A stretch of DNA of 64,000 nucleotides from Aquilaria yunnanensis (taxonomy: Eukaryota > Streptophyta > Magnoliopsida > Malvales > Thymelaeaceae): NCBI GenBank assembly GCA_039654915.1, contig CM077600.1, forward strand, positions 29,075,992 to 29,139,991. Reading direction: 5' to 3'. Below are positions 49,536 to 60,933 of the stretch, one piece after another. The translations under genes and the position numbers were made by a program. The first letter of the stretch is position 1; the number at the start of each line of letters is the position of its first letter. The notes beneath the pieces were generated by a model. The model did not search any database, was not told the DNA's origin, and saw only the letters and a program-made list of their open reading frames with translations.

Positions 49536-51524
49536 CTACATGCTTTGGATGACAGCTCCAATAACAGTGGATGAAACCAGAATGATCAACCACATTAAAG
49601 ATGGCAAACTGGAAGCCATGGATGCTGATGAGTTAAAATTAGGAGGGACATCAGAGCCAGAAGTTGTTGTACCCGAAGTAGGGTCGCTAGAATTCAGCAC
49701 TGCAGGTGAAGTACTAGAGCTGCAAGACACATTGCGTTGGGGGTCAATGTCCCACAGATAATGGTCATCTTAACTGCATAAGAGTTCAAAACAGAACTGA
49801 GAATCAACTCATACCTTGTCACTCCTGTGCCTGGAGTTGTTGCAGGTGCTGTTGTTGCTGGTACTGTTACTGCTGGTGCTGTTACTGGAGTTGATGGTGA
49901 GGCTGATAATGGAAAAATACAAGAACCTGTGCCTGTGGGAAAATTTAATAGACTTATGAGATGGGCCTTTTTTTTTTTTATATATATATATTCTTTTAAA
50001 GCATATTGGAGACTGCAAACAGCTTTCTTACTCGGGTTGGTGGTAACTACAGCAGCAGTAGCCCCAAAGTCACAGCTAGTTGCCGCTGGATTTCTTTGAT
50101 AGTAGCTGTTGAAAGCATATGAGGCATGATTTTGGACAGTATTCGGATTGTAACAGCTTCCACCCTGCTGAATCTGTGAACAATCCGCTCCATTTCCGCA
50201 AGCATAGTCCAGTCCCAACTGAAGTGAAGTCTGTGCTACTCCCGTCCTGGCTACACACCAGCTCTGACCTGGAACTGCAGGAGCATTTGTCATAGCAGGC
50301 GGTGGCAAAGGATTAGTCACCGGTGTTGAAACGGGCACCCCTCCTGTTGGGGCTGGATACGTTGTCACAGGGTTGGTCACCGGCTGTGTCCCTGGCGCTG
50401 TTACTGGAGTTGTTGCTGGTGTTGTCACTGGGTTGGTGACTGGTACGGTGGGGCTATTGGGATTCGTCGAAGGGACAGTGACAGGGACCGGTGTTGTGGA
50501 AGGGACTGGAACAGGCGTGGATGCTGGAATAGCAGGCGTTATGGTTACAGGATTGGTAGAGGGGACAGTGATTATTCCAGGTGTGGCATTGTAAATTGGA
50601 GTTGTTGGTGGGTCTATTGCATCATGTGAAGTTGTCTTCAAATTCATCAGCAGTTCTCTAGCCGAAGCTGGAAAGTTGCTCTGCTCCAAGGAAGACAACC
50701 CTGCATGTACTTCAGCTGTGGGAGTAGCAACAGCATTTGTAACCTTATGGGTGAGCTCTGGCACTTGAGCTACGGGGTTTCTGACTGCCAAAATGAATGG
50801 AACACCGTAGCATGGAACTACAGAAGCAGCAGAACTGAGCTTTCTGATCATGCCCAGTTCATGTCCGGTACTGGCTTGTATGATGACAAAAGACCTGATT
50901 TTCTTGATGAAACAGAAAACCTTTTCCAAACCCCTGCCGAGCTTGTTTCTCCCGAGTTTCTCCAATGACGACGAAGAAAATGCAACTGAAACCTTCAGTT
51001 CCTTGTTGAAAGAGAAACTCCGGAGGACCGAGTGAACTGATTCCAATTTTAGCAAAAGCTCCAACGCTTGATTTTCCCCTTCAAGTCCACCACTCATGCT
51101 TCCTACCACAGCGCTAGCGACATTCATATGCAGTTGAAGAGCTCTCAGCCAGGAGATGGTAGACAAGTTTGACCTAATCAGGTTGTCAACTAGACTCTCA
51201 CTTAAGAGCAGATCAACAGTCACACCAGACTTAAACAGCAGAACAGTTAAGTCATCATGATCTGCTGGAACAAGTAGCCTAATCTGGGATTCAGGCCCCT
51301 CTTTGAGCTTGAGAAACGATGACAATTCAAGCTGCCCACTTGCCAGGTAGGAGACACCCACCGGAGTTCCCGCTGCAACAAACATCAAAAGCAAGTTACA
51401 GGACGCAGTTTTTCAAAAAAAATTGATCCAGCAATGGTGAAAGACCTCACTTACCAGAAGAGCAAGCAGTGAGACCAAGGAAGAGGAGGAAGAGGAAACA
51501 TTGATCAGAAATGCTGTTGGACAT
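49536..51524 (-). CDS. X8-domain (CBM43) GPI-anchored protein with degenerate GH17-like N-terminus and Thr/Pro/Val linker
   Basis: Four exons on the minus strand: 51524-51455, 51372-50032, 49932-49815, 49719-49536. Introns are GT-AG, phases agree, and the product is 570 residues. Order: signal peptide (MSNSISDQ to ACSSG). A domain of about 240 residues (GTPVGVSYLASGQ, then VTVDLLLSES) recalls the start of GH17 beta-1,3-glucanases but lacks their catalytic Glu motifs. A low-complexity linker with TNPVT/PVPST repeats follows (about 277-393). The X8 domain (about 394-480) starts SWCVARTGV, with LDYACGNGADC and CDFGATA, and closes with the Cys of TGSCIFP on the next exon. A Ser/Thr-rich region and a C-terminal hydrophobic tail are typical of GPI signals. 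X8 domains bind callose (1,3-beta-glucan), as in plasmodesmal PDCB proteins. Probable location: cell surface, possibly plasmodesmata. Confidence 0.88.
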
Positions 51525-52399
51525 TATGATGAGAGGGTCTAGGAGGGAAGCCAACAAGGGTTTTCGGAGTCTTAAAAATGAGAAGGCTGGGGAGGGACTT
51601 GAAAGGCAATGCACGGCCCTGTGTCCTGCTGGAATATTAATATTATTAAACATGGAGAGGAGAAAGGAAGATAAGATGAAGAGGTGGAGACAGAAAATAA
51701 AGAAAAAGAAGGTTGAAATGAGATGAGATGATTACTTTGTGATGAAGGATGGTGCAAGCAAGCAACGGCTAGGAAGGGATCGGAGGTTGATGGGATGATT
51801 CTGCTTCTTTTTCTATTTCTATAGATACGACTCTGCTTTTACGCTCTTCTTCTTTATCTTTTTGCAAAGACATTTTTTAGGTTCAGAATATAAAGCAAGC
51901 TGACTGGGCAATTACATACACATCCACATGCACCTACGACGTATATGATGAAAATGAATATTCCTTCCCCATTCAGTCATAAATGTTCAATTGCGATTAG
52001 GTTCCTTAATCCATATAATTTAATAAACAATGACAAAACTGTTACTGTAATACCAAATTAATAGGAAAAAGGAGTGAATAAAATAACTGCTTAATTAAAC
52101 TCTCAATTCGCACCAGCCAAGTCCAACCCAAGTGTCAACTTCAAAGTTTATTAGGGTTGATCATCAACTGAGTCTCACCCCAAACTCGGATCTCAAACAA
52201 CTCTTGTACTTGCAGAATTATGTCTAACCCACCCTAAACTCTAAACCCTCAAATCTTAAACTCTAAACTATTTCACAAGTATATTATTATTATGTCAAGG
52301 ATCCACAGAAAAACAAACTATAGCCAAGCAATTATATCGTACTCTCAATGCATAGAGCTACATTCATATTTTCATCTTATTTATAAATCAGCTACCGTA
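51525..52399. other. Promoter side of the X8 gene and spacer
   Basis: 51525-51900 is purine-rich leader or promoter sequence. 52080-52270 contains CTAAACCCT/AAACTCTAAAC-like repeats reminiscent of telomere-type motifs, in short irregular form. No gene. Confidence 0.4.
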
Positions 52400-52837
52400 T
52401 CTTGATAATATATCTTATGAAATGAATAACATTTTTTATAAGACTATTATTGGGTTTTAAACAACACATCATACGAAATGAATAATATTTTACAGAACAA
52501 TAAATTTGTCTAAATGGAATAACATTTTTTATTAAATGGAATAACATTATTTATTAACAATATTTTTTATGAAACAAACAACATTTTACAGAACATCAAA
52601 TTTGTAGCAATGGAACAACATTTTCTTACCGAATAAAACAATATTATTTATGAACAACATTTCTTACGAAACAAACAACATTTTACAAAATAACATAATT
52701 GTTTAGATGAAATAACATTTCTTAGTGAAAGAAACAACATGAATTACAAAAGTGAACAAAATATTATAGAACAATAAATTTATATGAATAAAACAACATT
52801 ATTTACAAGATATCATTTCTTATATATCTGACAAAAA
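52400..52837. repeat. Degenerate tandem repeat (AACAACATTTTTTA motifs)
   Basis: The words AATAACATTT, GAACAATAAATTTGT and TTATTTAC(G)AA recur every 50-110 bp about ten times. It is AT-rich, with no ORF. A LINE is inserted at its right edge. Confidence 0.6.
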
Positions 52838-52852
52838 ATAAATTATATGTAT

Positions 52853-54024
52853 TCGCAACTGATGATGGAAGATGGGGCTTCTTGGCATCTTCTCATGTTG
52901 GAGGCTCTATTTCATCAAGAGGATGTTGTCGCCAGTATATTATTTAGATCCCGCTATCCACATGGTGCAAAGTGGATTATCTCACTTGAGGGATGACATC
53001 ATTAGGCCAGTTTTTGGTGAAGATAGTGTACCACATCGCATTTGCTTTACTTAAGGGGCAGCTTCCTTGGGCGGGTGAACAAGAATGAAAGTCCTTCTGG
53101 AGACACTGGGTGCCCCCATGACCTTAGCTTTTTTGGTGGCAAGCTATAGCCAATACCTTGCCTACGAGAGATAATCTACAAGCCTGAGGTATAAAGGTTC
53201 CAACCTCATGTCCTATTTGTGGTTCAGGTACAGAATCAGTGTCTCATATTTTAATGGCCTGTCTATTCGCACTAAAGGTTTGAGATTTTCTGAATGTCCA
53301 CACTCCCTGCTCTCCGAAAATATTTGTATTCGAGTAGTCCTCAACTGGTGTGTCTAAGTGGGGTTGTCTTTTTGCTGTCATGGGTTGGTTTCTATAATGG
53401 AATCGCAACAAGTCAAGGCATGAGCACAAATGTTTTACCCCTAGTAGGATGGTAGAGGTGATTAAATTTTGGACATCGAACTACGAATCCTCGAATCCTC
53501 CTGTTTCGAAACCATTGAGTGTTTCCTCGTCTTCTAGTTGATCCCCCTTTTCTCTAGGCTATATAAAAATTAATGTTGATGCGGCTACCTCCTTTTCACT
53601 TCACCAGAGTTTAAATTGGGATTGTGATACATGATGTTGAAGCTCTCCCTACCCATATTTCTTCACTTTCCTTTGATAGGTGGTGAGATCATCCGGACTT
53701 GGTGGAAACCTTGGCCGTCTTGCATAGTTTGCAAGAAGCGAAGTTAAGAGGGTTCGAGCAGGTGGTGTTGGAATTTGATGTAGCTGTGTTGATCAATGAG
53801 TTGTATGGACCATCGTTTTGTCTCTGTAGTGTCTTGCTTGACAAAATTGGAAGTTCTAATTCTTATTATTTTGTTCATATTTTTTGCACTCTAAACTCTG
53901 CTGCTTATTTTGTTGTCTATTTAAAATTGTCAGTTGTAGGTCATCTTTATTGACACTATCCGTACCCTTTGTGGTTGACTTCTGTCCTTTCAATTTAATA
54001 TAAGATTGTATTTATCTCAAAAAG
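52853..54024 (+). mobile_element. 5'-truncated L1-type LINE with 15-bp target duplication
   Basis: The fragment holds only the 3' end of ORF2. A reverse-transcriptase zinc-binding domain is readable near 53134-53268 (WWQAIANTLPTRDNLQ, then CPICGSGTESVSHILMAC), with a TGA in it. An RNase H-type tail is at about 53700-53940 (AVLHSLQEAKLRGFEQVV). Several stops break both. The 3' end is A-rich (CTCAAAAAG). The flanks ATAAATTATATGTAT (52838-52852) and ATAAATTATATACAT (54025-54039) agree at 13 of 15. That is the expected mark of target-primed insertion. Confidence 0.8.
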
Positions 54025-54039
54025 ATAAATTATATACAT

Positions 54040-55183
54040 GGACAATAAAAAATCATCGCTCCGTTTCCAACTTGAGAGTTGAGAGAGCGATCGTAGCTCT
54101 ATTGTTGTACTTTCTGGGGTCATCGTGCGAGTGAGAAAGAGAGAAGTGCTATCTATGTGCAAGGTCAAAACAATCTACCAAAACCAAACGTAAGTCAACC
54201 GAACCAAAGAAATAAAAAAAAATCCTTCAAATAAGAAAGTGCTCGCATCACCATATCCATGGCAGAAAAACACAACACCTTTAGTTATAACTCCTGGTTC
54301 TGGGTTCTAGCTCTTAAAGAAAATACTCAACCCTTTTGAATTCCTCTCGTATCAATACAGAAATTAAGGTTCAAGCAAAAGAAATTCCATTTCTTGTTCC
54401 AAGGGGACAAACGAGAAATTAATAACATTTGAAGTGGAAGGATCACCTCATTTATCGTGACACAAATAGGAGCCATCTGTTACAACTAAATCAATTAGCA
54501 AAAAATATTCCAAATATAGAAGAAAAAACATCTGGAAGCCTACAAAAATGGGATCTTGAACAAGAAATGATAGAGCTGGAGCTGGAACAACTTGGAGAAA
54601 GCGGACCGAAGCTGCCAGTGTGCAGAGGCATGGTCCAAATTCTGCGCGACCATCGCATTTAGCTCTTCGCTCACTCCTTCGATTCTCTGTATGGCCGTCA
54701 GTGCGTCACCTTCGGGCGGACATGGTAACAATATTCTTCTGCCAGCTTCTCAGTACGGATGGCGATCAGAACACAGAATTACGGGTGTGGCGATGTTGGT
54801 ATCGGTGGAATAGAAAAATGCACAGTCTAACAGAAAAATACCAAAACTGTGAATCAATATAAAGTATTAAGTGTAGAGTATAATCTACATGTCTTATATC
54901 CTCAGCCCATATTAATTAGCTGCTTTTTATTTGAAGACCAATTTCTATCTCCTTTTTATTTGGGATTTGTGGAAATCAATGGCTAGGAAACGGCAGTGAT
55001 CAAGTCATCCTAATCTGGTCGTCCAAAACATATGAAACTAATTGGCCAGGTAATTTCAAAATCATTTGTCTTAGCTCATCGAAAGCGCCAGTATAACTAT
55101 ATAAGGGCTCACTAATTAATCAACAATAGCTTTTTTCCATTATCTACGAGAAAAAGAAGAAAACACATTTGTCATAAAAAATA
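54040..55183. other. Spacer with an exon-like block
   Basis: Mostly AT-rich. 54600-54730 is GC-richer and open on the minus strand (ALTAIQRIEGVSEELNAMVA, HASAHWQLRSAFSK), looking like one exon of an unidentified gene or a captured fragment. It is flanked by a possible donor-like AAG before TTGTTCC. No start or further exons were found. Confidence 0.3.
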
Positions 55184-55420
55184 CTACTTCATCCATTTAA
55201 CAAAAACTGATTTTTAACTATTCATAGTAATTAATTTGTGATTTTAAATTTTTTAAGATTTATTATAAAAATATAAATATTTTATATGAAAATGAAACTT
55301 TAAAGATTATTGTTTTTAAGTATCATTTTTAAGAATTTTTTAAATACATATTAATATGAATATGTTCAAATCAAATTTCAATAAAAAAATAAAATGGTCA
55401 ACTAATGTGAAACAGAGAAG
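55184..55420. mobile_element. Stowaway-like MITE (degraded)
   Basis: The ends CTACTTCATCC and the complement of CTTCTCTG are flanked by TA on both sides. Its 237 bp is nearly the size of the Stowaway at 21035. The inner arms are AT-rich and similar. Confidence 0.5.
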
Positions 55421-56089
55421 TACAACTTAAGTGATAAAAAAAGTAATTATTTTTTCAAAAATGCTATGCCCACCATATTTTAAGCAACACTCCTCCCCAC
55501 TTGATGTGGCATGCTAAGGTGTATCTTAACTTTATTGTAATTTTTTTTTTCATTGAAAAAAAAAAAAAGAGAGATGGAAACTAGAACTCCAAGAAAAGCA
55601 TTGAGATCTTTTCTCCCTTACTCTAGCTTCCATGGCCGATCCCAGTTTGCTCTAAAGAGGCCATTTTCAAGCTCAAGTAAGGAGAGTCATGGCTGAAATT
55701 GTGATCTAGGATGCTTGTTTCTTTTTTTCTTTGTCCTTTTTTTTTTTTTCAATTGGGATATGATCTAGTTTCAATTGGCTTTTTCTGAGTTTGCCTCTGC
55801 CATATAAAATGAGTAGTTGAGCTTAATGTCTACTGAAGTGATTCGATATTGAGTTTGAATTCTTGTTTCAATCTGTCTCTTCGTATTTTTGTTCTTAGAT
55901 CTTTCCTTTTGAGTTTGTGGAAGGAAAAAACAAAAAAGCAAGATTGTCGATTCCAGGCCAAAGAATCAGCAAGGCTTTAGACATAACAAGAATTTTTCAA
56001 TCTTTTGAGTCAGTACATGAAGGAGAAGAGAAGCCTCGGAGCTATTAAAGCTGGCATGAATGGAAAATTAGAAGCTAAAGGTACCATTC
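55421..56089. other. Spacer upstream of element B
   Basis: Contains A- and T-runs and a C/T-rich stretch at 55600-55700. No gene is supported. CATTC (56085-56089) would be the target duplication of element B, but its partner lies outside the window. Confidence 0.4.
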
Positions 56090-56885
56090 TGATAGCCGAG
56101 GTGCCCATCACTGGCTGAGCTCCCAGGTCTGACGGAGTACCGACTTCGCCAAAGGTAAACTGCCAGCCGAGGTCGGAAGGATGAACGATCCCCCTGGCCT
56201 AATGTAGGGAATTCGCTTCCTTGGGAAATGGTAAGACCAACCTCAGTAGAGAGATCAGAGCCCCTTCGGAAACGGGGGTATCCCTTGGAGGACCCATCCT
56301 CGAGGAATACATTACCCGAGACGTCAGAGTAACCTCGGAAGGTACGAACAAAGCATTTAAGGAGCCTCTGACACCTCCCCATAAAATTCGTCCCCCAAGT
56401 ACATTTTGACACGCCATCACTGGAGCACGCCATCAGAGGGATGTCTCGATATGACACTCTCGGAATGCCTAGGCTGTCAGCCAGGCGACCTTTGCTGAGA
56501 TAAACGTCTCTTCGCTCCTGGAAAAGCAGGGATCACATCCCACCGGACACGTGTCGTGATCTGGAGCGACCACAAGAGGAAAACGTCTTCTGTACACCTC
56601 CTTTATAAAATACCCGGGAAGCGTCCTAGCGGGGTAAGGCAAGGGAGAGAAGAAAAAGAGTTCTCTTTGAATACACAAAATGACACGTAATCCGATTATC
56701 TGAAAATACTGACTTGGGCGTTGGAGGCTCCTCCCCGGGAATACACACCGGGGACCTCCTGACCTGTGTTTTCTGGAGTATTTCAGGTACATCCCACTGG
56801 GGAATCTCCTCCAAAAGTGCTCTCCTCTATCAGAAGTCTTCCCTACCCGTACAATGACACATGATGAAGCCGCCGCAGGCCACCA
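56090..56885 (+). repeat. 5' LTR of element B
   Basis: It begins TGATAGCCGAGG (compare TGATGGCCGAAG in A) and ends GGCCACCA, 2 nt before the PBS. Length is 796 bp. It shares short blocks with the LTR of A (AAGGAGCCTCTGAC, CTGACTTGGGCGT, GGGGACCTCCT). TATAAAA at 56604-56610 is the likely core promoter. Confidence 0.85.
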
Positions 56886-56887
56886 TT

Positions 56888-56906
56888 TGGCGCCGTCTGT
56901 GGGAAA
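56888..56906 (+). other. Primer-binding site, element B
   Basis: TGGCGCCGTCTGTGGGAAA, the intact version of the site in element A. Confidence 0.8.
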
Positions 56907-57021
56907 TCTATTTCATGTCGCCGTCGTGGAGACTCGGCGCTCGAAGGACAAAGGGATTTCAAGATCCCCCATCGCACCTGAGACTCAACAGGCGACCACT
57001 CTGCCTGTGGCAGAAACTTCT

Positions 57022-57402
57022 ATGATGGAGGACGATCGTCCCGTGACGGTAACGATGAGCTTCCTACGGGATTTCCAGCGTTCTATTGTTGCCGAAATTA
57101 CTCAGCAGCTTGACCAGAGGTTGCCCCAACCTCCACCCATTCAAAGAGCCTCACCCCCGGCCATTCATCGGGAAAGAAGCTCGCGATCTACTCACCGGAG
57201 TTCAGGGAGTGGAGACTCCCTTGACACATATTCAACAGATGGTGAACCCGTTGAGGCGCGCCCCGCCAGAGAGGAAGCCCCAAAAGAGACCAGGGCCTCC
57301 TGTCAACGGAGCGCATCCCCTTACCAGAGGTCTCCTTACCGGAGTCGTTCTCCAAGGCGGAGAAGAAATTCGCCACTACCAGCAAGCACACAACGACAGT
57401 AA
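57022..57402 (+). pseudogene. gag N-terminal segment, element B
   Basis: ATG at 57022 (MMEDDRPVTVTMSFLRDFQ) is the first sensible start after the PBS. The open frame itself reaches back into the LTR (56854). An Arg/Ser/Pro-rich stretch (RSRSPRRRR) precedes TAA at 57400-57402. The rest of gag continues in the same phase, so this single stop splits the polyprotein, unless the downstream ATG at 57424 is used. Confidence 0.75.
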
Positions 57403-57423
57403 GGAACCAGCACTGCCGCCCTT

Positions 57424-59781
57424 ATGGAAAGGATCCTGGGAAGGCTGGAAAAGGTCGAAAAACAGATCTCCCGAAAACTAGTCTGGTCCCGGTTATCCGA
57501 CTCCTACACCGGAGAGGAGTCGCCTTTCGTACGCGAGGTAGTAGAGGCGCCTATGCCCAGTGATTTCAGGGTTCCTCGCCTGGAAATGTATGACGGAAGA
57601 AGCGACCTCCAGGCGCACCTGACAAAATATAAGCGAAGTATGGTGCTCCATGGCGCGGACGACGCCACGCTCTGTAAATGCTTTGAGGTGACACTCTCAG
57701 GACCAGCAACAGCGTGGTATGGCTCTTTGCCCCAGGGAAGTTTGTTGAGCTTCCAAGAACTATCTACTACTTTCACCCAACAGTTTATTGGTAGTAGGCC
57801 AACTGCCAAAATGCCAGTGCAAATGTTTGACATAGCTCAGAAAGGAGGGGAGACCATCCGCAACTATGTTGAAAGATTCAATAGAGAAGCACTGAGCGTA
57901 CCAGATTTTCGGCCGGAAATTTGCATCCTGGCAATGGTCAGAGGATTGTGGAGGGGCTCCCAGTTGTTCTACGAGTTCTCCAAAGATCCTCCAGAAACTC
58001 TTGGGGAATTTTACAGAAGGGTCGAGCAGCACATGACGGCCGAAGAACTCAGAATGAGAGGACCTAAGGGCAAACACCCTCGCACCGAAGGGATTGGCCA
58101 TCAGCCGCGCCAGCAGAACGAAGGAGAGCGGCTCCGCAGGCAAAAAGGAAAGAGGCCCGCAGCATTCACTCCCTTAAACACCACAAGAGCTAGCATTCTA
58201 ATGGCGCTAGAAAGGCAGGGGACTACAGTCCCAAGGCCAAAGGCCATGACCCCGGAGAATAAAAGGAATATGAAAAAATTCTGTCAATTTCACCGGGATC
58301 ATGGCCATGACACTGAAGCCTGTTGCCAGTTGAAGAAGTACATCGAGTCCCTGATCAAACAGGGACAACTTCAGCGATACCTGCGGATGCCCTTTCCAAA
58401 AGGGCGAAAAGAAGAGCAGAGGAGAGTAGACGATGAAAAGTATGACTCAGACAGATGGCGGGACCGAAGTCCCCGGAAAAGTCTGCCACCCTCGGCAGGG
58501 ATTATCCAAACCATCACTACTGGGATACCCTCGGCCGAGAGAAAAAGAAAGATGAGAGAAGTCTCCATCATGGAGTACGGGAACTCCCCGCGAAGGCTCA
58601 ACCGTAGGGATGAGACTGTAATAAAGTTCCCCCACGACGACCCCCTCCTTGTGATGGCAAGGATAGGGAACTGGGACGTCAAGAGAGTGCTCCTCGACGA
58701 CGGCTCGAACACGGACGTCATTTTTTCTCATCTGCTGGGTAAATTAGACATCTCAAAAAGTGATCTTAGCCCAGTCAGTTCCCCCACCTTCGGCGTCGGG
58801 CCGTCTGAACTCCCAGTCCTTGGGTACATCGACCTGCCTGTGATGCTGAAAGGGGGCTCACCCAAAAGCAAAGAAGAGCTAATCGCCTCCGGCAGGACAA
58901 GATTTATAGTCATTAATGTGCCGTCAGCATATAACGCCATTCTGGGAAGACAGACTCAAGGCAATTTTCACATTCAGCCAGACGTAAGGTACCTGACGGT
59001 CACCTTCGCCACCGAAGACGGAGATGCTGAAATCTTCATAGTCCAAGCCGAGGTTAGGAAAGTCTTCACAAGGGCCAGGCAAAGCCCGACCAAGATCCAG
59101 GTGCAAACTTCGGCAGAAGGAAAAAAGGTCTTGATGGATGAAAAGGAAATGGCAGAAGAAACGGAAAGCCTCGAGAAAATAGAAACAGAAGATATAGAAT
59201 TGATCCCCGGCCGAAACACCCGAATTGGGAAGAAACTGGTCGAAGGGGACAAAAAGAGGCTTGTATCCTTTTTGTGCATGAACAAAGATCTATTTGCTTA
59301 TTCGCCGAAGGATATGCCTGGGGTTGACCCCAGCATAATCCAGCACAATCTTAAAGTGCAACCACACGTCAGACCAGTGCGACAGAAAAAACGGAGTCTA
59401 TCAGCTCACAAAAACTCATTCGTCAAAGTCGAAGTTAGTCACCTCACTGAGGCCGGGGTAATAAGGGAAGTAAAATACCCCGAATGGCTCAGCAATATGG
59501 TTATAGCCACAAAAGAGGGTAGTGAAAAGCTCCGAATGTGCATAGACTTCCGAAACTTAAACGACGCTTGTCCAAAAGACTCCTACCCATTACCGGCCAT
59601 AGATCAGCTGGTAGACGCAACTGTCAAGTACGGACTGCTTAGCTTCCTTGACACCTTTAGCGGGTATCATCAAATCCGGATGAACCCCGAGGATAAGGAA
59701 AAAATGGCATTCATCACAGAGATAGGTACTTACTGCTATGTTAGAATGCCCTTCGAGCTCAAAAACGCAGGAGCCACCTAA
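57424..59781 (+). pseudogene. gag-protease-RT (N-terminal part) polyprotein, element B
   Basis: A 785-residue frame. The gag core starts at Phe48 (FRVPRLEMYDGR) and runs to about 210. The zinc knuckle variant C287-x2-H290-x4-H295-x4-C300 follows. The protease active site is LLDDGSN (Asp425) and its C-terminal motif is YNAILGRQT. An acidic linker leads to RT with WLSNMVIATKEG and FLDTFSGYHQ. The frame ends at TAA 59779-59781, where A has Tyr (GATYQ). Just before it MPFEL replaces the conserved MPFGL. Gag and protease are fused without a stop, so this family uses one gag-pol frame. Confidence 0.88.
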
Positions 59782-60933
59782 GAAAAACTGATGAACAGGG
59801 TATTTGACGCGCAAATCGGTAGGAACATGGAAGTATACGTCAACGATATGATAGTCAAGGGCAAAGTACCTAAAAATCATATCACCGACTTAATCGAAAC
59901 CTTCCAACGACTTCGAGAATTCGGCATTCGCCTTAATCCCGAAAAGTGTGTGTTCGGGGTAAACGCAGGAAAATTTCTCGGGTTTATGGTATCAGAAAGA
60001 GGAATAGACGCTAACCCTGAGAAAGTGAAAGCCCTACTGAATTTCCGGACACCTACGTCTATCAAAGACATACAGAGGCTTACCAGGAGGATCACCTCCC
60101 TAAGTAGATTCATCTCCAGGTACGGTGACCGATGTCGCCCGTTTTTCAAAGTACTCACCAAAGTCTCCAAAGAAGGTGGTACCTCTGGAATCCAGGAACA
60201 TCCATGGAATACAGAATGCCAGGAAGCCTGGGGAGAGCTCAAAAGCTATCTAACTCACCTCCCAACACTTCGGCAACCTCGGGAGGGGGAACCTCTCATT
60301 CTTTATCTCGCAATCACTGAAAAGATGGTGAGTTCCGTCCTAGTGAAAGAAGAGGGCGGGAAACAATGGCCAGTGTATTACGTAAGCAAGTCCCTGCATG
60401 GCGCCGAGACAAGGTACCCGTTGCTCCAAAAAGCTATCTACGTGTTAGTGCTGGCGGGTAGGAGATTGCGACCCTACTTCCAAGGACACACCATCACCGT
60501 ACGAAGTAATTTGCCCCTGCGAGATGTGATGAAAAAAATGGAGCATTCGGGAAGACTCTCAAAATGGTGCAATGAGCTCGGTGAATATGACATTACATAT
60601 GAGCCTAGAAAGGCAATAAAGGCTCATGCACTTGCAGACTTCATTGCCGAGATCCCCGAGATTGAAAAGACCAAAGCGCTTCCGGGAGGAAAAACAGAGA
60701 CTGATCTAGAATGGAAACTCTTTGTCGATGGAGCGTCAGGCACAGAACATCAAGGAGCTGGAATAGTCCTTCAGGGTCCCAAAGGCATGGAAGCTTCTAA
60801 AGCAGTCAAATTCGGTTTTAATGTTACCAATAACATTGCTAAATATGAAGCCCTTATAGCTGGACTGAAAATAGCCAGAAAAGTAGGTGTGAAGAACCTT
60901 GTGGCCCACAGTGATTCACAGTTAATAGTCTGA
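59782..60933 (+). pseudogene. RT C-terminal part and RNase H domains, element B
   Basis: It continues in phase after the TAA. The RT catalytic box is YVND (Asn codon 59842-59844) where A and functional RTs have YVDD. GTCGAC to GTCAAC is a CpG transition and should abolish polymerase activity. Classical RNase H (VYYVSKSLHG, YPLLQKAIY) is followed by the archaeal-type RNase H (LFVDGASG, TNNIAKYEA, HSDSQLIV). It ends at TGA 60931-60933. Another in-frame TGA follows near 61042. Confidence 0.85.

Noticed and set aside
50373..50594. Gly/Val/Thr-rich plus-strand open frame
   Set aside because: Complement of the Thr/Pro/Val linker of the X8 gene on the minus strand.
52080..52270. Interstitial telomere-like repeats (CTAAACCCT, AAACTCTAAAC)
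   Set aside because: Only a few irregular words, not a head-to-tail TTTAGGG array.
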